A stretch of 64,000 nucleotides of DNA, taken from assembly GCF_964355755.1 (NCBI RefSeq), contig NC_092678.1, positions 18,696,922-18,760,921 on the forward strand, read 5' to 3'. The position numbers and the translations under genes were made by a program. Positions within the stretch are counted from its first letter, which is position 1; each line of letters opens with the position of its first letter. Positions 33,701 to 42,432 of this stretch are shown one piece after another. Below the pieces are notes generated by a model. It saw only the letters and a program-made list of their open reading frames with translations. It did not search any database and was not told where the DNA came from. This DNA comes from Antedon mediterranea (lineage: Eukaryota; Echinodermata; Crinoidea; Comatulida; Antedonidae).

Positions 33701-36700
33701 GCGGACAAAACATTTATATTGATCATACATTCCAATAATTATCGATCTATAGTTTCCACTGTGTTTCATAATTTTTGGGATTTTATTTGTGTTACACGAG
33801 CTTGTTGAAAATAAGCACTTTCTTATCAGTGTGGGGATAGTTCAAAATACACAATAAAATCTCAATTTTTTCGTACACAAATTTTGTAAATAGAGAAGCA
33901 TTTTAAAAAGCTATGAAAAATAAACAGTGTGGTAAAAAATGTTATCAGATGACTAAATAATTATAGGTAATATAACTTGAATTTTACATTTCTGGTAATT
34001 TTATTCAACTTCAGATTTTTATTTTCATGCTATAGCAAAAATTATCCACCGTATATCCACCATATTTTTTCACCTTCTAGGGAGTCACCAGACATGTTAT
34101 TACATTAGGTTAAACTACCTAACTACTGAAAAAAAGTCTTCCTGGTTTTTATGTCAGAATTTTGCCAAATTTTTTATTTGACCATATTAAGGGAAATTCA
34201 TGTTTTTTCGTCTTGATTTCTGTTACAAATATTTGATTTATGTACAATTAAACAAATATTATATTTAAAATTCATGCCTGTATCTGAGCTTTAAAAAACA
34301 AACGCATGCGCATGCTTATTTATTATTTCCTTCTACTATTTGTGATTCAAAATAATACGTAAATAACAAGAGCTCAGTAATATTCGCTTAGTGGAAAACA
34401 GTTTAATCAATATAGTTGATATTAAGTTTGTATTTTGTTTCAATCAATTTTATTTTAGATCCTGAACTCGTTCGTCACCCAGAATCACACGTTGCTAATG
34501 TTGGAAAAACAGCTACATTGGAATGCAATATAGAAAACGTAGAGTTTTACGAATGGTTTAAAAACGGCGACCGTATCCCCAGTGGTGCTAATAGTCCTGC
34601 TTACAACGTACAACTAAAACAAGGCCAGAATCAGGGTGATTACGTCTGTTTTGGATATAGATCTCAGGATAGGAAAGAGGCAAAATCAAACCTTGCAACC
34701 GTACTAATCACAGGTAAGTCTAGTGTTATGCAATGTTTCTAAACAAATCCGTTTTCTATATACCGTAGGCCTATTAAAACTTAAAAAGAGAGATCAGTGA
34801 ACATATCATTATGTAGGCCTAGGTCCACTTGTAAATCCATTTAAACTCAATGCTATTTTCACACTGCTATCTCTTATTACTTTTTCCTGCTCCAGTGCAT
34901 TATAAAAATTGAAGATCGTGTTAACGGTAATGATGTAGCTCATATATTGTATGCCCATTGTTTTACAAAAATGAGGATCGTGTAGGCCTTTTACCCAGAC
35001 CAATCTGCTCGAGGCGGGAACAATTGACCGCACAATTTCGGAACTGCGTGTACATCACGTGCATATTCGATGAAACTGCTTCTTGTTTAACATTCCATTA
35101 CTCGTTGGTATTAGTATCTTCTTATATGGTTGATCTTGACATATCTTTCGTACATTTTCATTAGAGTTGTCAACTTTTAGAGCACTTGCTAGATTCAACA
35201 TTGTTTTCGAAGATGACTTTACAGACAGAGAAAGTTTGGCGTTCAAAGGATTTGCAGATGTGTTGGAAGCTAATGTAGGTTTCCTACAATTTCCTAAAAA
35301 TAATTATTACTTACTTTATTTTTAACTTTCGTTTTTACAAAAAAAAATGACGTAACGAATTCCTGATTCTGCTAACAGTTTATTTATTTTATCGATAATA
35401 GTAAAATGCAATTATTTTTGTGTCAATTAATAAAAATATAAAATGGGAACTACATTACAACTAATAAATATTTTTTAGATATTCATTTTTATTGGTGGTG
35501 TTGGAGGGCAAACTATATTTTGGCTTAACTATTTATCTTACAATACTATAGTAATATACAAAATGTGTGCATTAACATATTAACGTAATGTGTTGTATGT
35601 GTATTGTAATTTTTAAGTTATGTGTCTATCTTATTTGTAATTTGTAATTTTTATCTTTTATTTTAAAATGTGTGGAGAAACTAATAAAACAAAGAAATAA
35701 AACAAACAAACAAACAAACAAACAAACGTAAAACATGAATAAAATGTATTTCAGTTGTCTGCAAGTCTGCATCAATCATTTGAATTCTTCGTCAAGAGTC
35801 TTAAACCCGGAAGTGTTATTACAGAAATGGAGTTATACTTCAACAAAACACAAAATGCGACCACATACAGTTCGATGATAACCGATGCTCTGCGAGTGTA
35901 TAATACGGACCCTGAATCTATTGTTGTTACAAGTATATGTAAGTACTTAAATGTATACAAATAAGCTAACGACAGACTATATAGCATATATTAGAACAAT
36001 AATATACAAAGGCTAGAGCAATAAGATAAGATTAGATTTTTACTGAAAAACATTAGATCAATTAGTCAAACTTAAACTAAACATAGGTCATAGTTCATCA
36101 AGGACATACTGCAGTCAACCTTCTGGACGTCTGAAATGGATAGCAGGAATAATGCATGAGATATCAGACCTTTTTCCTAAATATAAACAAAAATACCATA
36201 TCATGAGCCAAGCCGTTTGCAGATACCCTTTGGTTGGCCCTATAACTTGTTGATCTCTGCCTCATGCTCTATGTATATATAGCGTCCTCTAAAATGTCCT
36301 TCCCATATTATTTCATGAATTATTCATATTAATTTCTACTTCAGACGTCTAGAATAATAAAAAAAATCGCATCCGAGCTTTCATATATAATTACAGTAAA
36401 TCTTAATAATTATAAATATGTTTCTTAACAAAGCATCGTGTCCCGGAGAAGACATTACAGTTGATGGCATTTTGTACAGTTTTCCAGATGTCCAGCTTGG
36501 TACAACCGCAGAATCACTACAATACTGCCCTCTATATTATACAGATCAGGGTAAATCTTTTAAAAATAATAGTAAATGTTCTTCTTACAAAATTATATTT
36601 TTGAAAATCTTTAAACTTTTACAGTAGCTAGTACAGCAGCTAGTACAGTAGCTAGTACTTCAGCCACTACTGCAACATCAAAGGTTTTTTTTTTAAATAT

Positions 36701-39700
36701 GTACATTTTTTTGTAATAAAGGAAAAGCTGTTTCACTTGCGACCCGATACTGTGGAGGAGATTTCGAATCAGGAGCTGTATGGGGATCCATCACTATCAC
36801 AGAGTGTGACATTGGAACAACTTCAAGGCAAATACAAAGGATAGATAGGGTAAATGTAATTTACTAACTTCAATATGTGCTAACTTTAGTAAAAACCTTT
36901 ATCTATAAGAACCTTTATCTATTATGGCACCGCTATAGACTTTTAGAAGATGAATATACTTTACTGATTTTGCAGGTTGAAGTTACAGAAGAAAACTGTA
37001 GAGAAGTTGCCGATGCTCTTGCAAAAGCCACCAGTAATGTGGGAGATCTTGATAAGAAGGCGGTTGAATTAGTCGCAGGCATTTTAGAAGACATTGTTGG
37101 TCTCGAGATACCTGATGAGACGGTAATTTGATATATTTATATATATATATATATAAAATAATACTTATATTAAATGAATGCAATGCTATTTTTTTCAAGT
37201 AAGATTTAAGTGCTAATTGTACCACAGTAAAACAGACATCTTGAGAACAGTAGGATTTTATAATGTTTTCTGTTGTAACGATATCAGAGCACCATTTTCT
37301 TAAAAGCTGAATCAAAAAATAAATACACATTTACAATCATATCTAGGGCATTTGCAATGTATAAGACCAGAACATTTAGTTTTCGAATAGAGAAATCTAG
37401 ACAATAAGGTAAACCAATAGTTTCTGAAATTAAGGTTTGAGCACAATCTATACATTATCTACATTATTACTTAAAGATAACCTCAAATGTGGTTGAAGTT
37501 GTCGATAATATCATCGAATCAGGTATACTCGACTCATCAATGAGGGAAACGGCATCGTCATTCGTGACGTCATTAGAAAGACAACTTGCAACAGTGGCAG
37601 CAGCAGGTATGAACTTCAGCAGCGTACAGCCAAATGTTGGTGTTATGACTTTAGTAGTGAGTTCAAAATCTCTGATAAACGGGCTAGCTTATGTGACTGT
37701 CTCAGATGCTGACTCGCTCAATGAAATCTTCCAACCAGACGATGTAAAGACGTATTACGAGAATGAATTTCCTTTTGAAATGGTGGGAGCGTCAATCGCA
37801 CTTCCACCTGAGATCATCTCACTCAACAAGGTTCAAACAGGAGAAGATGAAATCCGAGTATATTTTACCGTGTACCAGAATAGTATGTTGTTCATTTCAA
37901 ACAATTTCGGTAACGCATCCGAAGAAGGGTTTACTCGCAAAGTTGGCAGTCATATTATTTCAGCTTCAATTGAGGCAGTCAAGATTGATGGACTGATAAC
38001 ACCTATAAAAGCTACCTTTCTACCCCGCTTTGTAAGTATTGTATACACATGCATAACCATTGTGTTGATATTGAATATCTAGTTATCAAGTAAAACCATA
38101 CTGCATTGTAAGCTAACTTTCATTGTATTTTAACAGACACAAGTGATTAAAATTCGTTGTTCTTGTTTGTGTAAATACAGTTTAGGCTAATCGTACAAAT
38201 AAAGCATACGTATCCTTACGTAGGTTGTCTAAACTGCCTATTATTACTTTTTAATTGAGGAAGATGGTCTTTTTAATCTCACATTACATTCAAAGGGACG
38301 AATTCAGTAAAGAGTTTTATTATATATCACGTTCAATTTGTTTAAAGTTATCTATCTTTAGAAAGTTTATAGGCATATATCCCGTTAGTTCCTCCTTTGT
38401 TATTGGTTAATCACTCGGCAACATTTCTACCCATAATGCAGTACCATTGTTACAAAGAACCATCCTTTCTTACAATTTCTGATATCTTTTGGCAGAAAAC
38501 TACAAACAATACAAAATGTGTTTTCTGGGATTTCTCACTTGATGATGGAGTAGGTGATTGGTCAAGCGAAGGATGTGAGCTAGATGGAACAACTGACGGT
38601 CGTGCTGTTTGCCTGTGTGATCATCTGACAAACTTTGCTATTATTGTTGTAAGTCATTATTATTGTTTATTGACCTTGTCGATCAAAAGAGTCGATATTG
38701 TGTGTTTAATCTAAGGACATAAACAAAATCTACGTAACTAAAGAGTTATAATTAGAATAGTGGAACACAAGAAAAATACTAAAAGCTTTATCATGATTTT
38801 AACACATTGGATACCTACATTAATAAAATAAAATATAATAACAATAATGCTTATTCATTCTTACAGGATTATTACGAACCTAAAGAATCTACGTTCCACG
38901 ACGCCTTAACTATCATCAGTTTAATCGGATGCATCATTTCTATTTTATGTTTAACAGTCACCATTGCTACATACCTTTACTTTAAGTAAGTTGGAGTAAT
39001 TTTTCATTTGTGAAAAACATTAATAAGTTTCGCGAGCAAATAATATAAAACAAAGATTAAAACATTCGTATTGTTTTGAGATAATTGTACAATATGCCAC
39101 TGTAAATATGTTAATGGTATTATTATGGTTTTATTGTAGACAATTTCGAAGTAAACGTCCTCAAAAGATCCTCATCAACCTGTCACTATCTTTGCTAATC
39201 CTTTACCTCGTGTTTGCGATTGGCATCGAGCAGACAGGTTCTAGAAATGGATGCATCGCTGTAGCAGCGCTGATTCATTACTTTGGACTGGCTTCTTTTT
39301 TCTGGATGTCAATCGAAGCTGTAAACATGTATCTTATGTTCGTCAAAGTCTTCTACGAAAATATTGAAGACTTTATGCTGAAAGTTTGTGTAGCAGGCTA
39401 TGGTAAATATAAACATGCTGAAATGGTTTTATTTAAATTATTGTTCCACTGTGCAATCTATTACTTTTTGTAAACAATTTACAGTGTGATTTACTCAATT
39501 TTGGTTGTTAAATTTCAAAACTAATATTGATTTGTGTTTTTAGGGCTTCCTCTGCTGATTGTTGCAATTTGTTTGTTCGTTGATGTTGATCACTATACGA
39601 ACGAACATTAGTAAGTATCACATAATTATAATAATGCATATAATAATTTAATAATAATATTATAATAATACAGGGTAATACCAGCACGTAATCATTTACA

Positions 39701-40508
39701 ATTAGATAAAATCAACAACAGTGTTTTCCCTGTCCAAGCAAACACGTAGATTGTTAGTTATTTAACTCATCAAATAGTCGATGGAAGCCAATCTCTGCTA
39801 ACTATGTAACTCAATAATCGACAAAATGCCTGAAAATACGTCATTAGAGTTTTTTTATGGTAAATTCCGCCCTTAACTGTAAGCATGTCTATATTGCGCT
39901 ATCGTCAATTGACATAGTAATTTTCCTCCACCAACAATAACACCAACATTGTATTGAGTATAGACGCTATCATTAATTTTTATTATTTCAGCTGTTTCAT
40001 TCCTTCGGGAAATATCCGCAACTATGGCTTCATTCTTATCATCGGAATACTACTTCTGTTTAATGTCGTTGTATTCATTCTAGTAATGCGTACATTGACA
40101 TGCGGACGTAAGATTGTCAAAACAGTTGATCAAACGAAGAGAGAGATAGTTATCAAACGTCTGCAGAACGCTATCGCGATTTCGACACTTCTAGGCATAA
40201 CATGGGTTTTCGGATTCCTCGCAATCGATGCAGATTCGACCTCTCGCGACGCGTTTCAGTTGTTATTCTGTGTCTTCAACTCTCTGCAAGGCCTCTTCAT
40301 TTTTCTCTTGTTTTGTGTACGACAGAAGGATATCCGTGACGCGTGGAAGACATGTTGCAAAGAAAGTGACAGAGCTAAGAGAGTTAAATATGCTACTGAT
40401 ACCAGAAAGGGTATCAAGGGTAAAGTGAAGATGGATCAGAGTATTCCATTGACAGAAGAGTCTACTCGTGCTACAAACACTGCTAGTGCAATCAACGAGA
40501 ATGTGTAA
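21315..40508 (+). CDS. Gene 2: adhesion GPCR with C-type lectin head, EGF, LDLa, Ig, SEA, HRM, GAIN/GPS and 7TM
   Basis: Spliced model with exons 21315-21432, 22941-23195, 24406-24525, 26035-26085, 27996-28130, 29372-29491, 29633-29799, 30356-30472, 31093-31405, 31995-32199, 32330-32397, 32939-33595, 34459-34713, 35165-35274, 35755-35938, 36434-36550, 36722-36849, 36976-37122, 37477-38031, 38496-38648, 38867-38985, 39140-39402, 39544-39610 and 39992-40508. The sum is an uninterrupted frame of about 1646 residues plus stop. From exon 27996 on, every exon matches gene 1. The 5' part (signal exon, lectin exons, small linker exon) is joined by compatible phase and proximity only. It could instead be a separate lectin gene, or reflect alternative first exons, so the N-terminus needs transcript evidence. 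Confidence 0.82.
21797..22642. mobile_element. Long-TIR DNA transposon relic with 9-bp target duplication (Mutator-like)
   Basis: The ends GCGATTTTTTTTTCGTACAT and the mirrored ATGTACGAAA...ATCGC begin inverted repeats that run about 150-190 bp, through GGGGACCCCTCATGAAACG and GTGCACCCAAGCGTATAGC. ACCCCGGCC flanks it on both sides (21788-21796 and 22643-22651). The duplicated segment has the empty site once, at 26571-26579. A 9-bp duplication with long TIRs suggests a Mutator-like element. There is no transposase ORF. Confidence 0.88.
22941..24525 (+). CDS. Gene 2 exons: C-type lectin domain
   Basis: Exons 22941-23195 and 24406-24525, phase 1-1 overall. The domain runs CPEGWFLFEGSCYSVEKRAN, WTRARDKCLEIDAYLVVV, MWIGLSDMKN, then GEPSN, WNDVSC and FVCE. 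WIGL, an EPS version of the EPN calcium/sugar motif, WND and four conserved cysteines mark a complete long-form CTLD. EPx rather than QPD suggests mannose-type specificity if calcium is bound (inference). The intron between the exons holds a hairpin MITE and a reversed dispersed repeat. Confidence 0.92.
23306..23440. mobile_element. Fold-back hairpin MITE, copy 1
   Basis: ATTCAAATAATTTTTCTTTT...GGATGATCC on the left is mirrored by GGATGATCCAAAAGAAAAAT...TTATTTGAAT on the right, so the whole 135 bp folds on itself. The related hairpin at 44132-44228 is followed by the same ACTATACAGAGAT-CAGATGAACC stretch. Confidence 0.75.
23745..24078 (-). repeat. Dispersed repeat with internal 30-36 bp tandem units
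   Basis: This is the reverse complement of the family at 17350-17680. The centre (about 23855-23975) repeats units such as TGAAGAAGTGGCTGTGAGGT three to four times. Open frames across it are artefacts of the repeat. It lies between the two gene 2 lectin exons. Confidence 0.65.
24900..26740. repeat. Segmental duplication, copy B, with dead signal exon
   Basis: This is the counterpart of 20700-22800. The signal-exon copy starts with ATG at 25483, but a small deletion brings in TAG at 25543-25545. At about 25925-26530 copy B contains extra DNA holding the small linker exon 26035-26085. Single-copy ACCCCGGCC at 26571 is the empty target of the transposon in copy A. Confidence 0.75.
26035..26085 (+). 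CDS. Gene 2 small linker exon (third copy of the signal-exon end)
   Basis: A 51-nt phase 1-1 exon encoding GGCHESKCQEEEVTQPT. The upstream DNA (25955-26034) resembles exon 1 of gene 2 and keeps a hydrophobic frame (INVIILVYLIGG) but has no in-frame ATG. It could be an internal linker joining the lectin to the EGF, or the remains of an alternative first exon. Confidence 0.45.
26937..27454. mobile_element. MITE with CCAGGGGYGGATTGCTATAA inverted repeats
   Basis: The left end CCAGGGGTGGATTGCTATAA is mirrored by TTATAGCAATCCGCCCCTGG on the right. CAGTCTTA-type words recur inside. The CAGGGGYGGAT start is like many hAT termini, but no 8-bp target duplication is visible, so the class is uncertain. 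It lies in the gene 2 intron 26086-27995. Confidence 0.75.
27996..28130 (+). CDS. Gene 2 exon: EGF-like domain
   Basis: Phase 1-1 exon with six cysteines: NICTTDPCENGGIC, then FYCACPPGFRGPTC. It is the direct counterpart of gene 1 exon 3346-3489, down to the GTTTGT donor. Confidence 0.87.
28683..29310. repeat. Minisatellite of TATGACTCGGGTACAG-type units
   Basis: About 630 bp of imperfect 14-18 bp units (TACAGTATGACTCGGG, TACTGTATGACTCGAG, ACAATATTACTCGGG) fill the intron before the LDLa exon of gene 2. Gene 1 has no such array at the same intron. Open frames on either strand here are repeat artefacts. Confidence 0.92.
29372..29491 (+). CDS. Gene 2 exon: LDL-receptor class A domain
   Basis: A 120-nt phase 1-1 exon with six cysteines and DCADNSDEPDEC. 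It differs from the gene 1 copy at only a few residues (VGCGRNEFACKSG against VECSRNEFACESG). Confidence 0.9.
29633..31405 (+). CDS. Gene 2 exons: unclassified extracellular module A
   Basis: Exons 29633-29799 (167 nt), 30356-30472 (117 nt) and 31093-31405 (313 nt). Shared landmarks with gene 1 are ECKDLSQLLDTMTARC, EIPVIHFRVYLEH, DIWFSFLPDGGTKHILLP and DCGVTSINTAVEPLYKQC. It lacks the two-cysteine insert of gene 1. Conservation of exons while introns differ supports real coding; the fold and ligand are unknown. Confidence 0.78.
30679..30735. repeat. Near-perfect 57-nt stem-loop
   Basis: AATAGGTTATACCAAGGAGG AAAA, a short loop, then TTTTCCTCCTTGATTATATC CTATT form a stem of more than 20 pairs in the gene 2 intron 30473-31092. 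It could be a tiny fold-back element or a small-RNA hairpin; nothing else supports a function. Confidence 0.6.
31995..32397 (+). CDS. Gene 2 exons: immunoglobulin-like domain 1
   Basis: Exons 31995-32199 and 32330-32397 with the same intradomain phase-2 intron as gene 1. Hallmarks are LLYCVASGVPAATVQWETV and YSCLVKNLADT. Confidence 0.85.
32939..33595 (+). CDS. Gene 2 exon: unclassified extracellular module B
   Basis: A 657-nt phase 1-1 exon homologous to 9136-9753 in gene 1, with LYIDTFVQGSVLYSISFSSS, IIITPETETFLIELTFDQP and INSTSTYEI. It differs by an in-frame 12-bp tandem repeat near the start encoding PTPQ three times (33028-33067) and by an acidic Gly/Ser insert near EGGSGEGSDSD. Confidence 0.82.
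34459..34713 (+). CDS. Gene 2 exon: immunoglobulin-like domain 2
   Basis: A 255-nt phase 1-1 exon with ATLECNIENVEFYEWFKNGD and GDYVCFGYRSQDRK. It is the same length as, and about as close in sequence to, gene 1 exon 10390-10644 as the other shared modules. Confidence 0.88.
35165..35938 (+). CDS. Gene 2 exons: SEA domain
   Basis: Exons 35165-35274 and 35755-35938. The protein runs STFRALARFNIVFEDDFTDR, then FEFFVKSLKPGSVITEMELY, to DPESIVVTSI. GSVI again falls at the SEA self-cleavage turn. A (CAAA)n tract (about 35700-35727) lies just before the second exon. Confidence 0.82.
36434..36849 (+). CDS. Gene 2 exons: hormone-receptor (HRM) domain
   Basis: Exons 36434-36550 and 36722-36849 encode SCPGEDITVDGILYSFPDVQ, then ATRYCGGDFESGAVWGSITI and ECDIGTTSRQIQ. 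Between them, 36625-36683 is a short Ser/Thr/Ala stretch with splice-like ends that does not fit the frame and is not included. Confidence 0.8.
36976..38031 (+). CDS. Gene 2 exons: GAIN domain
   Basis: Exons 36976-37122 (147 nt) and 37477-38031 (555 nt), exactly the gene 1 lengths. Helical subdomain A contains ELVAGILEDIVGLEIPDE. Subdomain B contains EIRVYFTVYQNSMLFISNN and ends TFLPRF. In subdomain B its DNA is more divergent from gene 1 than gene 3 is, although it lies between them. Confidence 0.88.
38496..38648 (+). CDS. Gene 2 exon: GPS proteolysis site
   Basis: A 153-nt exon with CVFWDFSLDDGVGDWSSEGC and AVCLCDHLTNFAIIV. The HL|T cleavage triad and the TNFAIIV tethered agonist are intact. 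Confidence 0.95.
38867..40508 (+). CDS. Gene 2 exons: seven-transmembrane domain and C-tail
   Basis: Exons 38867-38985, 39140-39402, 39544-39610 and 39992-40508, same structure as gene 1. TM2 LILYLVFAIG, TM3 HYFGLASFFWMSIEAV, TM6 LGITWVFGF and TM7 LQGLFIFLLF are clear. The tail ends NENV, keeping the E-N-V terminus of gene 1. Stop TAA at 40506-40508. Confidence 0.92.
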
Positions 40509-42183
40509 AACGATATGAACAGTTTTTGAATGATTATTTTAGACCTACATATTTGCCATAACTGGACGCGTATACATGAATGTGATCTCGACAACTACTA
40601 GTTAAACGTTAGATCCACATGGTGAAGTTAGGATCCTCTATGTTGATCTCTTCGCCCTACAAAGCCCAGGTAAATTAAAATTAAACTATCAGGAATTTGT
40701 TTCAAGTTTCATTAATATCAACATACTGTATAAGTTTCAAGAAAATATGTTGAACATTTTTTTTCCTGAATGTAGGAGCTCCTCTTAAGCTACCAGATTG
40801 GTGATATACGTACTTCCTCGACATGATTCACTCAGTTATTATGTATGCCTTATAACTTTCTAACCTCGGCTCTCTAATATTTTACCATCACTACCACATA
40901 GTTAGCAATGTTTAATATTTGACGAGTGATGTTTTTGTTTTTTTAGTGACTCATCCCACTTTCTAACAAAAAATCTTGTTTTTAACACGTAAACATAATA
41001 TTTTAATATGTAACCAATCGATAACTGTATTGTCTTTTATGGTAGTTTTAGATAGTGTATGTTGTCTTTTATAACATTATTGTTCCTTTTTAATACCATT
41101 TTAAAGCAAAATAGGAATATGTGAATTTGTAATCAGTACACATTTCATTTCAATAGAAAATGTCTTTTTAGCAGCTCACTATGTTGGTCGGTCGGTCGGT
41201 TGGTCGGTAAACACTAACTTGAGCACGCGACTGCAGTATATGGCCTTGTTATGTCATTATTTACTAAGAGCACTCTTATTATAAGTACTTTTATTCAATA
41301 ATTCATTGTAATGTCAGATTTAATTTTCCACATGTTATCATTTAACTGTGATATTAATATACTTCTTTGTAAATCGAAAGTTAAACAGTAAGAATAAAAT
41401 CCCGAACGGCTTTAATCTTCGTATTCTGTAAATTATATTATGGTATGTTTACATGGATAGTAATGTCGCCTTTCTAATTTTTCTAATTTTATTATCTAAT
41501 GAATATCATTAAAAATCGTATTACAGTTTAATTTCTGTCATCTAAACGATGCATTACGTGTGGAGAACTCGACAATAAACTAATATGCCAACCCTACCTC
41601 AAAACGATGTATTATGTGTGAAAAACTGGTCAAAGAGCCGATATGTCCACCCTACCTTAAGCGATGCATTGCGTGTGGAGAACTAGCTCGGTAAAGACAT
41701 ATGCCCATCCTACCTTTAAGCGATGCATTATACGTGGAGAACCATTTGAAGAGCTAAGATGTCCACCCTACTTTCAGACGATGTGTGTGTGTTTGAAGTA
41801 ATCTGTACAAATGTAAATAAATATATGTTTGCACTTGTGTTTTATTTTTTCTTTAAATAATTTTAAAACCATCCATGGTTATTCAAGCTATTAACTGTTT
41901 TTCGGTTTAGTAATAACTGTATAAAACGAATATTTGTGGTTTAAGCTTTTAGGTTCTTAAATGATCAGTTATTATAATTTATTCAATATGAACAATATGA
42001 AATATTTTATGAACATTATTTTCCGTTTTACTGAAAATATCCAACAGAAATCAGGAATTCTTGAATTTGATTGGCTACTCGGACACACCTAATTCTAAGA
42101 AAACTCAATATAATACATTTTTCCAAATAAAAGATCCTTGTAGGCTACAATCAGGTATTATTTTAAAGACTAAATCAGGAAAC
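40509..42183. other. Intergenic region between genes 2 and 3
   Basis: This holds the gene 2 3' UTR and gene 3 upstream DNA. A 58-bp tandem repeat lies at 41544-41790, and AATAAA occurs at 41393 as a possible polyadenylation signal. No gene, TATA box or other promoter element could be supported. Confidence 0.55.
41544..41790. repeat. Tandem repeat, four units of 57-59 bp
   Basis: Units start at about 41544, 41602, 41659 and 41718, with a partial at 41776. Each begins AARCGATGYATTRYGTGTG and ends near TGTCCACCCTACCT. In translation the units give echoes of KRCI-C-GEL...IC-PYL, but stops and non-triplet spacing break the frame. Confidence 0.85.
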
Positions 42184-42432
42184 ATGAATATTTTCAGTTC
42201 AACTATGGACAGGTCCCGGCTCGCAATAGTGACCATAGGCTGTATATTGGTGAGTAAAGACATTAGGAATCTTGTCAATTTTTATTCTACAGCAACTAAG
42301 TAACATATCATTTTCCTGTTGCTGTGTCTGTGTTTCAACGTAGAAGTTTATCAGTCAATAAAAAAAAACCTGAGTTAATTTTAATTACAATATTTTTTTC
42401 CTTTCAGATTTTTCCATCTCAAGATGTATTTG
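42184..42432 (+). CDS. Gene 3 exons 1-2: signal peptide
   Basis: The ATG at 42205 gives MDRSRLAIVTIGCIL, continued by the 25-nt micro-exon 42408-42432 (IFPSQDVFG). Charged N-region, hydrophobic core and SQDVFG end fit a signal peptide. An in-frame ATG at 42184 would add MNIFSST. The start choice cannot be settled by sequence alone. Confidence 0.65.

Noticed and set aside
37477-38082. GAIN exon read through as a single-exon gene
   Set aside because: The ORF runs past a GTAAGT donor at 38032, and homology with gene 1 ends exactly at that donor.
42061-42183. Extended N-terminus of gene 3
   Set aside because: The open frame upstream of 42184 has no ATG and would precede the signal peptide with hydrophilic sequence.
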